Assembly: GCA_947623845.1 (NCBI GenBank)
Contig: CANQHM010000010.1
Coordinates: 1 to 29,972 of the forward strand
Source: an uncultured Bacilli bacterium
GTDB taxonomy: Bacteria > Bacillota_I > Bacilli_A > RF39 > UBA660
Direction: 5' to 3'
DNA length: 29,972 bases
In this document: positions 1-6,447 of the stretch, piece after piece
How positions within the stretch are numbered: the stretch's first letter is position 1
Layout: the number at the start of each line of letters is the position of its first letter
The notes under the pieces: model-generated
Database searches by the model: none
What the model was told of the DNA's origin: nothing
Seen by the model: the letters and a program-made list of their open reading frames with translations, nothing else
Translations under genes and position numbers: made by a program

Positions 1-2561
1 TAGCAGAAATGACTAATATTGGTCTTCCTGTTCCACAAGGTTTTACTATTACTACTGAAGCATGTACTCGTTATTATGAAGATGGCAAAGAAATAGATGC
101 TGATATTCAAGAGCAAATTAATGAGTATATCGTAAAATTAGAGGGTGTTACTGGTAAAAAGTTTGGTGACGTAGAAAATCCTCTACTTGTATCAGTTAGA
201 TCTGGGGCTAGAGCATCTATGCCTGGTATGATGGATACAATATTAAATCTAGGATTAAATGAAACAGTTGTGGAAACACTAGCAAAGAAATCTAATAATC
301 CTAGATGGGCTTGGGATTGCTACAGAAGATTTATTCAAATGTATTCTGATGTAGTTATGGAAGTTGGTAAGAAATATTTTGAAGAACTTATTGACAAAAT
401 GAAAGATAAAAAGGGCGTTAAACAAGATATTGAACTTGATGCTAATGATTTAAAAGAACTTGCTAATGAGTTTAAAGCCGAATATAAAGATAAGATTGGT
501 AAAGATTTCCCAGATGACCCTAAAGAACAATTAATGGGAGCTATTAAAGCGGTATTCCGTTCTTGGGATAATCCACGGGCTAATGTTTATCGAAGAGATA
601 ATGATATCCCATATTCTTGGGGAACAGCAGTTAATGTTCAATCTATGGCCTTTGGTAATATGGGTGATGATTGTGGTACAGGTGTTGCATTTACAAGAGA
701 CCCAGCTACTGGAGAAAAAGGTTTATTTGGTGAATTTTTAACTAATGCCCAAGGAGAAGATGTAGTTGCTGGGGTACGGACACCAATGCATATAACGGAA
801 ATGGAAGAAAAATTCCCAGAAGCATTTAAACAATTTAAAGAAGTTTGTAAAACTCTAGAAGATCATTATAAAGATATGCAAGATATGGAATTTACGGTAG
901 AACATGGTAAACTTTATATGCTTCAAACAAGAAATGGTAAAAGAACGGCTAAAGCAGCTTTAAAGATTGCTTGTGATTTAGTTGATGAGGGTATGAAAAC
1001 CGAAGAAGAAGCCTTACTAATGATTGAACCAAGAAACTTAGATACTTTACTTCACCCACAATTTGATAGTAAAGCCTTAAAGGAAGCAAAACCTATCGGT
1101 AAAGGTTTAGGAGCATCTCCAGGAGCGGCTTGTGGTAAAGTTGTCTTCTCAGCCGAAGATGCGGAAAGAGAAGGTATTGGTGGTAAAGGCGAAAAAGTTA
1201 TTCTTGTCCGTCTTGAAACTTCACCAGAAGATATTACGGGTATGAAAGCTAGTCAAGGTATTTTAACTGTTCGTGGTGGTATGACTTCTCATGCGGCAGT
1301 TGTAGCGCGTGGTATGGGTTCTTGTTGTGTTTCTGGTTGTGGAGATATAGTCATGAATGAAGCTAGAAAAGAATTTACTTTAGCTGGTAAAACATATCAT
1401 GAAGGTGATGTCATTTCTATCGATGGAACAACAGGTAATATCTATGATGGCGAAATACCTACCGTAGATGCTACTATTGCTGGTGAATTTGGTAGAGTTA
1501 TGGCTTGGGCTGATAAATATCGTAAATTAGCAGTTAGAACTAATGCCGATAATCCACGTGATACTAAAAAAGCCGTAGAACTTGGAGCAGAAGGTATTGG
1601 ACTTTGTAGAACAGAGCATATGTTCTTTGATGAAGAAAGAATTCCTGCTATTCGGCAAATGATTTTATCTGATACCCCAGAAGCAAGAGAAGAAGCTTTA
1701 AATAAATTAATACCATTCCAAAAAGGTGACTTTAAAGCTATGTATAAGGAATTAAATGGACTTCCAATGACCGTTCGTTATTTAGATCCACCTTTACATG
1801 AATTCTTACCTAAAGAAGATAAAGATATTGAAGCTTTAGCTAAAGATATGGGCATTACTGCTGAACAATTAAAACAAAAATGTGATGAATTACATGAATT
1901 TAACCCAATGATGGGACATAGAGGTTGTCGTTTAGCAGTTACTTATCCAGAAATAGCTAGAATGCAAACTCGGGCTTTAATGGAAGCGGCTATTGAAGTA
2001 TCAGAAGAAGAAGGATTTGATATTACACCAGAAATTATGATACCTTTAGTTGGCGAAGTTAAAGAATTAAAATTTGTTAAAGATGTAGTTGTGGAAACAG
2101 CTGAACAAGTTAAAAAAGAAAAGAATAGTAATATGGAATACCATATTGGTACCATGATTGAAATTCCAAGAGCAGCATTAACAGCTGATAAGATTGCGGA
2201 AGAAGCTGAATTCTTCTCATTTGGTACAAATGATTTAACGCAAATGACTTTTGGATTCTCAAGAGATGATGCTGGTAAGTTCTTAGGTTCATATTATGAA
2301 AATAAGATTTATGAATCTGATCCATTTGCAAAACTTGACCAAGAAGGTGTGGGAAAACTTGTGGAAATGGCAGCGAAATTAGGACGTAAAACAAGACCTA
2401 ATATCAAACTTGGTATTTGTGGGGAACATGGTGGAGAACCATCTAGTGTAGAATTCTGCCATAGAGTAGGATTAAATTATGTTTCTTGCTCACCATTTAG
2501 AGTTCCTATCGCAAGAATTGCGGCAGCGCAAGCAGCTATTAAAGAAAAACAAGCAAAATAA
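1..2561 (+). CDS. ppdK: Pyruvate, phosphate dikinase (5'-truncated by window edge)
   Basis: This enzyme interconverts pyruvate + ATP + Pi and PEP + AMP + PPi in the cytoplasm, at the glycolysis/gluconeogenesis branch point. The window opens inside the gene: the frame is open to base 1, and the residues before the ATG at 9 (L-A-E) fit the family's LAEMTNxGLPVPQGF segment. That ATG is therefore internal, and roughly 25-30 N-terminal residues are missing. Counting from that ATG, the phospho-carrier histidine is His428 in the GGMTSHAAVVARG motif. The C-terminal PEP/pyruvate barrel carries GTNDLTQMTFG and GICGEHGGEP with the catalytic cysteine just before the GEHGG. Length and motif order are otherwise normal. 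The gene is followed at once by a terminator, so the accessory genes downstream are separate units. Confidence 0.97.
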   Translation, partial: AEMTNIGLPVPQGFTITTEACTRYYEDGKEIDADIQEQINEYIVKLEGVTGKKFGDVENPLLVSVRSGARASMPGMMDTILNLGLNETVVETLAKKSNNPRWAWDCYRRFIQMYSDVVMEVGKKYFEELIDKMKDKKGVKQDIELDANDLKELANEFKAEYKDKIGKDFPDDPKEQLMGAIKAVFRSWDNPRANVYRRDNDIPYSWGTAVNVQSMAFGNMGDDCGTGVAFTRDPATGEKGLFGEFLTNAQGEDVVAGVRTPMHITEMEEKFPEAFKQFKEVCKTLEDHYKDMQDMEFTVEHGKLYMLQTRNGKRTAKAALKIACDLVDEGMKTEEEALLMIEPRNLDTLLHPQFDSKALKEAKPIGKGLGASPGAACGKVVFSAEDAEREGIGGKGEKVILVRLETSPEDITGMKASQGILTVRGGMTSHAAVVARGMGSCCVSGCGDIVMNEARKEFTLAGKTYHEGDVISIDGTTGNIYDGEIPTVDATIAGEFGRVMAWADKYRKLAVRTNADNPRDTKKAVELGAEGIGLCRTEHMFFDEERIPAIRQMILSDTPEAREEALNKLIPFQKGDFKAMYKELNGLPMTVRYLDPPLHEFLPKEDKDIEALAKDMGITAEQLKQKCDELHEFNPMMGHRGCRLAVTYPEIARMQTRALMEAAIEVSEEEGFDITPEIMIPLVGEVKELKFVKDVVVETAEQVKKEKNSNMEYHIGTMIEIPRAALTADKIAEEAEFFSFGTNDLTQMTFGFSRDDAGKFLGSYYENKIYESDPFAKLDQEGVGKLVEMAAKLGRKTRPNIKLGICGEHGGEPSSVEFCHRVGLNYVSCSPFRVPIARIAAAQAAIKEKQAK

Positions 2562-2576
2562 ATTATAAAAGTATTT

Positions 2577-2605
2577 GACTGAGATAGTGATGTCTTAGTC
2601 TTTTT
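2577..2605 (+). terminator. Intrinsic terminator of ppdK
   Basis: GACTGAGA (2577-2584) pairs with TCTTAGTC (2593-2600), with one G-T pair, and is followed by five T. It closes the ppdK transcript and marks the left border of the accessory island. Confidence 0.85.
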
Positions 2606-2648
2606 ATTTATTTTATTTAATAATGTCTTTATTGCTAGCTATAAATGG

Positions 2649-2657
2649 TGATATAAT
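2649..2657 (+). promoter_or_regulatory. Extended -10 promoter of the Abi_2 gene
   Basis: TGa-TATAAT (TATAAT at 2652-2657) lies 23 bases before the start codon. No good -35 box is seen, so recognition would rest on the extended -10. The Shine-Dalgarno is AGAAGGTGAT. Confidence 0.6.
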
Positions 2658-2680
2658 ATTTTCTAAGAGAAGGTGATAAT

Positions 2681-3679
2681 ATGACTAAAAATTTTACTAC
2701 AATTACTTTAAGACCTATGATGAAAATTTCTGAAATGGTTCCATATTTAAAACAAAAGAATATTAAATTTGAAGAATGCAAAGAACAAGATGCGGAACAA
2801 TATCTTAGAGAAAGCAACAATTATTTTAATGTAACATCATACAAAAATAATTTCGTTAAGTATCAGTATGGGAAATCAACGGGAAAATATATTGACTTGG
2901 ATTTTGCTTACTTGAAAGATCTATCTATTATAGATTATAGAACTAGAATTGTGCTATTTAAAATGATAATTGATATTGAACATTATTTAAAGATTAGAAT
3001 ATTAAATAGTATTGAGGAAATAGATGAAGAAGACGGATACAATATTGTAAATTTATATCTTGATAAAGATTATAATGATGAACAGTTTCCTAAAAGAGTG
3101 CATGATAGTATTATGAAGAAAGTATCTAATGAATATTATAAAAAAATATTTTCAAAGTATGATTTAGATAAAGATAAAAAACTTGAAAATATTCCAATAT
3201 GGGAGTTTTTAGAAATAATAACTTTTGGAGAATTGATAAACTTTTTTGAATTTTTTACTGCTCATTATAATTTAGAAGATAAAAAATATGTATTTATTTT
3301 AAGAGAAGTAAATAAACTTAGAAATGCAGTAGCTCATAATTCTTGTGTATTATCCGACCTTGATAAAAAAGATAATACCCATAGACCAGATATTTTAATT
3401 ATTAACTACCTAAAAGATTGTGGTATAGGAAAAGAAAATCGAGATAATAAACTAAAAAATTCAAGAATAAGACAAATAACTTATACTTTATATTTATTTA
3501 ATGTTATTGTAAGTAGCGATGGAATAAAAAGAAATGTTAACCATGATATTAGTAAATTATTTTATGGAAGAATAATTCTTAATAGAAAATACTATACTAA
3601 TAATGAACTACTTAAATCCATTTATCAATATTTTGATAAAATAATTGAAAAAAATTATAAAGAAATTTTGGATGAGTAG
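2681..3679 (+). CDS. Abi_2/AbiD-AbiF family HEPN protein (putative abortive-infection RNase)
   Basis: 332 residues with the Abi_2 pattern: an N-terminal segment with YxxNxFVKYQ and a basic/aromatic stretch, a helical core (DYRTRIVLFKMIIDIEHYLKIRI, about residues 85-107), an IPIWEFLEIITFGEL helix (about 171-185), and the HEPN RNase motif R214-NAVA-H219-N220. In known families the R-x4-6-H motif is the active site of HEPN ribonucleases, and Abi_2 proteins act as growth-arresting toxins in phage defence. The gene has its own extended -10 promoter and a normal Shine-Dalgarno. Its stop codon is followed, one base later, by the -35 box of a candidate small RNA. The family call is from motif recognition. 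RNase activity and control by the adjacent RNAs are inferred. Confidence 0.85.
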   Translation: MTKNFTTITLRPMMKISEMVPYLKQKNIKFEECKEQDAEQYLRESNNYFNVTSYKNNFVKYQYGKSTGKYIDLDFAYLKDLSIIDYRTRIVLFKMIIDIEHYLKIRILNSIEEIDEEDGYNIVNLYLDKDYNDEQFPKRVHDSIMKKVSNEYYKKIFSKYDLDKDKKLENIPIWEFLEIITFGELINFFEFFTAHYNLEDKKYVFILREVNKLRNAVAHNSCVLSDLDKKDNTHRPDILIINYLKDCGIGKENRDNKLKNSRIRQITYTLYLFNVIVSSDGIKRNVNHDISKLFYGRIILNRKYYTNNELLKSIYQYFDKIIEKNYKEILDE

Positions 3680-3680
3680 T

Positions 3681-3709
3681 TTGACATAGATAAAATTTTG
3701 TGATATATT
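3681..3709 (+). promoter_or_regulatory. Consensus sigma-A promoter of small RNA 1
   Basis: TTGACA (3681-3686), 17-base spacer, TATATT (3704-3709) preceded by TGa. It starts one base after the stop codon of the Abi_2 gene, and no credible protein gene follows it within its transcription unit. Confidence 0.8.
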
Positions 3710-3715
3710 ATCTAT

Positions 3716-3777
3716 GCAAGGAAAAAATGTTAAATCATTTTTGCATGGGGTCTATTTTAGGATAGAGCCCTATTTTT
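3716..3777 (+). ncRNA. Candidate small RNA 1 next to the Abi_2 gene
   Basis: A unit of about 62 nt bounded by a consensus promoter and an intrinsic terminator. Hairpin 1: GC (3716-3717) plus AAAAATG (3723-3729) pairs with CATTTTT plus GC (3736-3744), leaving an A/G bulge on the 5' side. Hairpin 2: ATGGGG-TCTAT (3745-3755) pairs with ATAGA-CCCTAT (3762-3773) with one bulged G, loop TTTAGG and five T, so it is also the terminator. Structured RNAs called abiF RNA have been described beside Abi_2/AbiF genes; from memory, not a database match, this is my leading interpretation. A 12-codon frame at 3727-3765 has an AAGG upstream, but its start is buried in the hairpin. Confidence 0.65.
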
Positions 3778-3792
3778 CTGCAATAAAAAGGA

Positions 3793-3821
3793 TTGATAGT
3801 ATCCAAAATATATGGTATACT
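3793..3821 (+). promoter_or_regulatory. Consensus sigma-A promoter of small RNA 2
   Basis: TTGATA (3793-3798), 17-base spacer, TATACT (3816-3821). It begins 15 bases after the T-run of small RNA 1. Confidence 0.75.
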
Positions 3822-3827
3822 TTACAT

Positions 3828-3898
3828 CGAGTAGTGCCTAGAAAACTTTTGAAGCTCTAGGTCATTCAAAGCCTAGTTTAATAACTAGGTTTTAATTT
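3828..3898 (+). ncRNA. Candidate small RNA 2, two CCTAG/CTAGG hairpins
   Basis: A unit of about 70 nt with a strong promoter and terminator and no open frame. Hairpin 1: CCTAGA (3837-3842) pairs with TCTAGG (3856-3861). Hairpin 2: CCTAGTT (3872-3878) pairs with AACTAGG (3883-3889), loop TAAT, followed by TTTTAATTTT. The single-stranded link GTCATTCAAAG between the hairpins could be a pairing or binding site. It could be a second antitoxin-like RNA for the Abi_2 gene, or belong to the SWIM gene downstream. No family is recognised. Confidence 0.55.
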
Positions 3899-3923
3899 TG
3901 GATTAAATTAATAAAAATATATT

Positions 3924-3971
3924 AATCGTTTGATCGAAGATTGAACGATTCTTAACTAAAATAGCTATTTT
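3924..3971 (+). promoter_or_regulatory. 12-bp hairpin plus 14-bp palindrome ahead of the SWIM gene
   Basis: 3924-3935 pairs with 3939-3950 (12 bp including two G-T pairs) around a GAA loop, with no T-run after it, so it is not an ordinary terminator. Eight bases on lies the perfect palindrome AAAATAGCTATTTT (3958-3971), which covers the expected -35 region of the SWIM-gene promoter and is a good operator candidate. Confidence 0.5.
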
Positions 3972-3981
3972 TGGTGATTAA

Positions 3982-3990
3982 TGATATAAT
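3982..3990 (+). promoter_or_regulatory. Extended -10 promoter of the SWIM gene
   Basis: TGa-TATAAT (TATAAT 3985-3990). The start would fall near 3997, inside the Shine-Dalgarno GAGGTGAT, giving a very short 5' leader. The upstream palindrome overlaps the -35 position. Confidence 0.6.
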
Positions 3991-4007
3991 ACTTGCGAGG
4001 TGATACT

Positions 4008-5588
4008 ATGAGTATTCTTACAAGTGCAAGTGGTTCTTCTGTTAGGAGAGGATATGATTATTACAAAAGTAATAGGGTTCATAATGTAAATCAATTAAAT
4101 GAGCATGAATATGAGGGATATGTGGATGGTAGTTTAAGAAATCCTTATTATGTAAAAATAAATATAGAGCATCCTAGAAAGTCATATTGTGATTGCCCAC
4201 ATGCAAACGGAAATATTACATGTAAACATATGACAGCCTTATATTTTGAATTATTTCCTGAGGAAGTAGAAGATTATGAATCTTGGTTAAATAGTGACTA
4301 TGATGAAGATGAGGAAGATTATGATTATGATAGTTACTATGAAGAAGAAGACTATTATGGTTATAGAAGTAATTCTAAATTTGAAAAACCATTGTTCTTT
4401 GATATAGTATTAGAAAAATATGTGAATGATCTTAATGTGGAACAATTACGCGAAATTTTACTTACAGAACTTAGAAATAATGAAAAAAGAACATTTGAAT
4501 TGTATTTAGAAAAAAATTATAAAAAGTACTTGGAAAAGAATAACGAATCTTTTGTCTTCTTAGATAAACTAAATAAAAAGATTCAAGATTTAACTAGTTA
4601 CTACGATTATGACTATAATGATTTTGATAAAGAAATATTAAATGTTAGAGATAGAAGAAAAATAGAAGAACTTTATAAAAATAAAATGCTTAGATCACAA
4701 ATAGATAAAATACTATTTAATGAAAAATTAGCGGTATATTCGGATTATGAATGGATTGCTTGTTTTTATAAAAATAATAAGAATTCTGATGAAATTAAGG
4801 AGTACTGTAATACTTTAGAAAATTATTTAGATAGTTTAAAGCATTATAGTATAAAAAATACTGTTCCAAAATCTAACGTTTTAATAACAATATATTTATT
4901 AAGTAATTATAAGATTGCAGAAATTGCTAATTCATTATTAAAAAATGCTAAATATTTACAATATACAGATTATGTTGTGAGAAATTCTAGTAATGTTAAT
5001 GAATTATATTTAGAATTTATGAAATTAATAAATAAGAATTATTTTAAAAATAAAATTTATATTCCAGATGTATTATACCGATTTGTTTCGGCGACAGAAT
5101 ATGAAAATAAAGAAATAAATATAAGTTATTTTTTGTATAGCTATCTATGTTTAGGTCATGTTGAATACCTAGAGATTTTATCTCATGATTTATCTTCACA
5201 AGAAGTTATAAGATTAATAGAAACTAAAACTAAAGATACATTTTTACTTATTAAACTTTATAAATTTTATAATGAAATAGATAAGTTGTGGGAGGTACTT
5301 AAAGATAGTAAGTATAGATACTTATTATTAAATAATATAGATTTGTTAAAAGATAAATATAATGATGAATTATATAATTATTGTATTAATGAATTTTATA
5401 ATATTCTTAAAGAAGGTAAGAGTAGAGAAGTTTATCGCAAAGCAGCAGTATATATTAAAGCCATTTCCAAATTAAATGGTGGTGATAAACTTGTAGATAG
5501 TATAATATCTAGTTTGAAACAATCGGAATATCAAAAATGTTTGGCATTATTCGATGAAATAAATAAAGCACTTAGAAATGAAATTTAA
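4008..5588 (+). CDS. SWIM zinc-finger protein
   Basis: 526 residues. The N-terminal SWIM finger is clear: C61-D-C63 ... C72-K-H74 (CxCxnCxH), a zinc-binding fold found in DNA- or protein-binding contexts. It is followed by a very acidic, tyrosine-rich stretch (about residues 95-120, runs of D/E/Y) and a long helical, asparagine- and lysine-rich region to the end with no other domain I recognise. The start is set at ATG 4008 because GAGGTGAT sits at the right distance; a TTG at 3993 is in frame but lies upstream of the Shine-Dalgarno. Bacterial SWIM proteins often accompany MoxR-type ATPases and vWA proteins. No ATPase is present here, but a vWA gene follows about 860 bases on. Function unknown. 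Confidence 0.85.
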   Translation: MSILTSASGSSVRRGYDYYKSNRVHNVNQLNEHEYEGYVDGSLRNPYYVKINIEHPRKSYCDCPHANGNITCKHMTALYFELFPEEVEDYESWLNSDYDEDEEDYDYDSYYEEEDYYGYRSNSKFEKPLFFDIVLEKYVNDLNVEQLREILLTELRNNEKRTFELYLEKNYKKYLEKNNESFVFLDKLNKKIQDLTSYYDYDYNDFDKEILNVRDRRKIEELYKNKMLRSQIDKILFNEKLAVYSDYEWIACFYKNNKNSDEIKEYCNTLENYLDSLKHYSIKNTVPKSNVLITIYLLSNYKIAEIANSLLKNAKYLQYTDYVVRNSSNVNELYLEFMKLINKNYFKNKIYIPDVLYRFVSATEYENKEINISYFLYSYLCLGHVEYLEILSHDLSSQEVIRLIETKTKDTFLLIKLYKFYNEIDKLWEVLKDSKYRYLLLNNIDLLKDKYNDELYNYCINEFYNILKEGKSREVYRKAAVYIKAISKLNGGDKLVDSIISSLKQSEYQKCLALFDEINKALRNEI

Positions 5589-5607
5589 CAAGAGAAAATT
5601 ATGAAAT

Positions 5608-5633
5608 AAGACTGAATTTATTTAGTCTTTTTT
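5608..5633 (+). terminator. Terminator of the SWIM gene
   Basis: AAGACTGAA (5608-5616) pairs with TTTAGTCTT (5621-5629), loop TTTA, then T-rich sequence. Confidence 0.85.
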
Positions 5634-5662
5634 GATGAAGTATTTATTTACAAATTTTAAAC

Positions 5663-5691
5663 TTGAAATATCCATATAACTATGCTATAAT
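5663..5691 (+). promoter_or_regulatory. Promoter of the XRE-like gene
   Basis: TTGAAA (5663-5668), 17-base spacer, TATAAT (5686-5691) preceded by TGc. Transcription should start near 5698, leaving a leader of about 130 nt. Confidence 0.8.
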
Positions 5692-5696
5692 GCTTT

Positions 5697-5830
5697 CTGA
5701 GTTGAGAAATCAACTCAGTGATTTAAATATTTTATATGAATGGAATCCTGTTAGCGATGTGAAAAATTAGATTTCACATGTTGGGAACACAAATGTAAAT
5801 GTGGAAAAAGATATTATTAGGAGGATTCAT
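5697..5830 (+). promoter_or_regulatory. Structured 5' leader of the XRE-like gene
   Basis: The transcript begins with a perfect 9-bp hairpin CTGAGTTGA/TCAACTCAG (5697-5705 with 5710-5718) capped by a GAAA tetraloop. A second element pairs ATGTGAAA (5757-5764) with TTTCACAT (5772-5779). It is nested in an outer TGTT (5749-5752)/AACA (5786-5789) pairing across an asymmetric internal loop. No known riboswitch consensus is recognised. It could be a cis-regulatory RNA, a separate small RNA, or a 5' stabilising element. The Shine-Dalgarno AGGAGG (5819-5824) follows unpaired. Confidence 0.55.
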
Positions 5831-6199
5831 ATGAAAGAAAGTTGTAAAGACTATTTAAGTCACAGTAAGTCAATGAGCTTTAATGAAATACTTTTCTCTT
5901 TCATAGATGAAAAGGACGTTAAAGATTCAGAGATTTACAAAAAGGTAGATATAGACAGGAAGTTATTTTCTAAAATAAGATGCAATAAAAACTATATTCC
6001 AAGAAAGAATGTAGTAATCAAATTATGTTTTGCTTTGGGTTTAACTAAAGACAAGTTTAATAAATTATTAAACAGTGCTGGTTATTCCCTTAGTTATAGC
6101 AAGTTTGATTTAATTATTGCCTATTGTTTAGAAAATAGTATTTATGATATAAGTATCATAAATGACTATCTCTATACCTACACAAGTGCTGTTTTATGA
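5831..6199 (+). CDS. Small XRE/HTH-like protein
   Basis: 122 residues. From about residue 25 on the sequence follows the small helix-turn-helix family common in gut Firmicutes: an S/EIYKK-xxIDRxxFSKIRxxKxYIPRK segment (helix-turn-helix, about 33-58), then KLCFALGLTKDKFNKLLNSAGYSL and a C-terminal helical tail ending in NDYLY. Members are thought to bind DNA, but their targets are not known. The start is ATG 5831, six bases after a perfect AGGAGG; the in-frame GTG at 5801 would put the Shine-Dalgarno inside the gene. It has its own promoter, a structured leader and a double terminator, so it is a monocistronic unit. It may regulate the neighbouring island genes (inference). Confidence 0.8.
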   Translation: MKESCKDYLSHSKSMSFNEILFSFIDEKDVKDSEIYKKVDIDRKLFSKIRCNKNYIPRKNVVIKLCFALGLTKDKFNKLLNSAGYSLSYSKFDLIIAYCLENSIYDISIINDYLYTYTSAVL

Positions 6200-6235
6200 C
6201 AGCTTTTTTTGTCGCTTTTTGTGCGACCTTTTTTT
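6188..6235 (+). terminator. Tandem terminators after the XRE-like gene
   Basis: Hairpin 1: GCTGT/ACAGC (stem around 6189-6203, with the stop codon inside it) followed by eight T. Hairpin 2: GTCGC (6211-6215)/GCGAC (6223-6227) followed by a T-run. Two terminators in a row insulate the next unit well. Confidence 0.8.
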
Positions 6236-6248
6236 ATATGATTTAATA

Positions 6249-6254
6249 TATAAT
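6249..6254 (+). promoter_or_regulatory. -10 box ahead of the structured RNA and DUF2828 gene
   Basis: TATAAT in an A/T-rich stretch. No clear -35 box is seen. Transcription would start near 6261. Confidence 0.45.
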
Positions 6255-6260
6255 TAAGAT

Positions 6261-6425
6261 ACAAAAAGGAGAAAGACTCATACAGCAAACTATAAAAGAT
6301 GGAATACTTAATATACTTGATCACGGTATATAGGAGTCTTGGAATTAAAGCCACGAACAGCAAAAAAAGGTAAATAATTAAAAAGAAATATTTATTGGGT
6401 GATCGTGGGTGGCTTGTTCCTTTTT
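6261..6425 (+). ncRNA. Structured RNA/leader upstream of the Ro60-like vWA gene
   Basis: A candidate RNA of about 165 nt that ends in a terminator-like stem and T5 just before the gene. Domain 1: AAGACTC (6273-6279) pairs with GAGTCTT (6334-6340) and encloses about 54 nt. Domain 2: GGAA (6341-6344) plus AAGCCAC (6348-6354) pairs with GTGGCTT (6409-6415) plus TTCC (6417-6420), then TTTTT (6421-6425). GATCAC (6319-6324) can also pair with GTGATC (6399-6404) across the domains as a pseudoknot, though this could be chance. It may be a separate RNA bound by the protein (compare Y RNA with Ro60) or an attenuator leader. It lacks the T-box core and no riboswitch class is recognised. Confidence 0.6.
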
Positions 6426-6447
6426 GATTATATTGGAGGTGTTTCTA

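Noticed and set aside
1943..2394. Minus-strand open frames over ppdK
   Set aside because: They lie in antisense over a clearly coding gene, have no ribosome site or family pattern, and are shadows of its codon bias.
2635..2820. Minus-strand frame over the start of the Abi_2 gene
   Set aside because: Antisense to the promoter and start of a recognised gene, with no supporting signal.
3727..3765. 12-codon frame with AAGG upstream in small RNA 1
   Set aside because: The start sits inside the hairpin and the frame is too short; the RNA-structure explanation is better, though a leader peptide is not excluded.
6299..6373. 24-codon frame in the leader of the vWA gene
   Set aside because: No Shine-Dalgarno before it, and it lies inside the two structured RNA domains.
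6397..6425. T-box element (GGGTGG seen before the T5)
   Set aside because: Only GGGTGG matches; the conserved ACCGCG part and a specifier-type upstream stem are missing, and the gene downstream is not an amino-acid gene.
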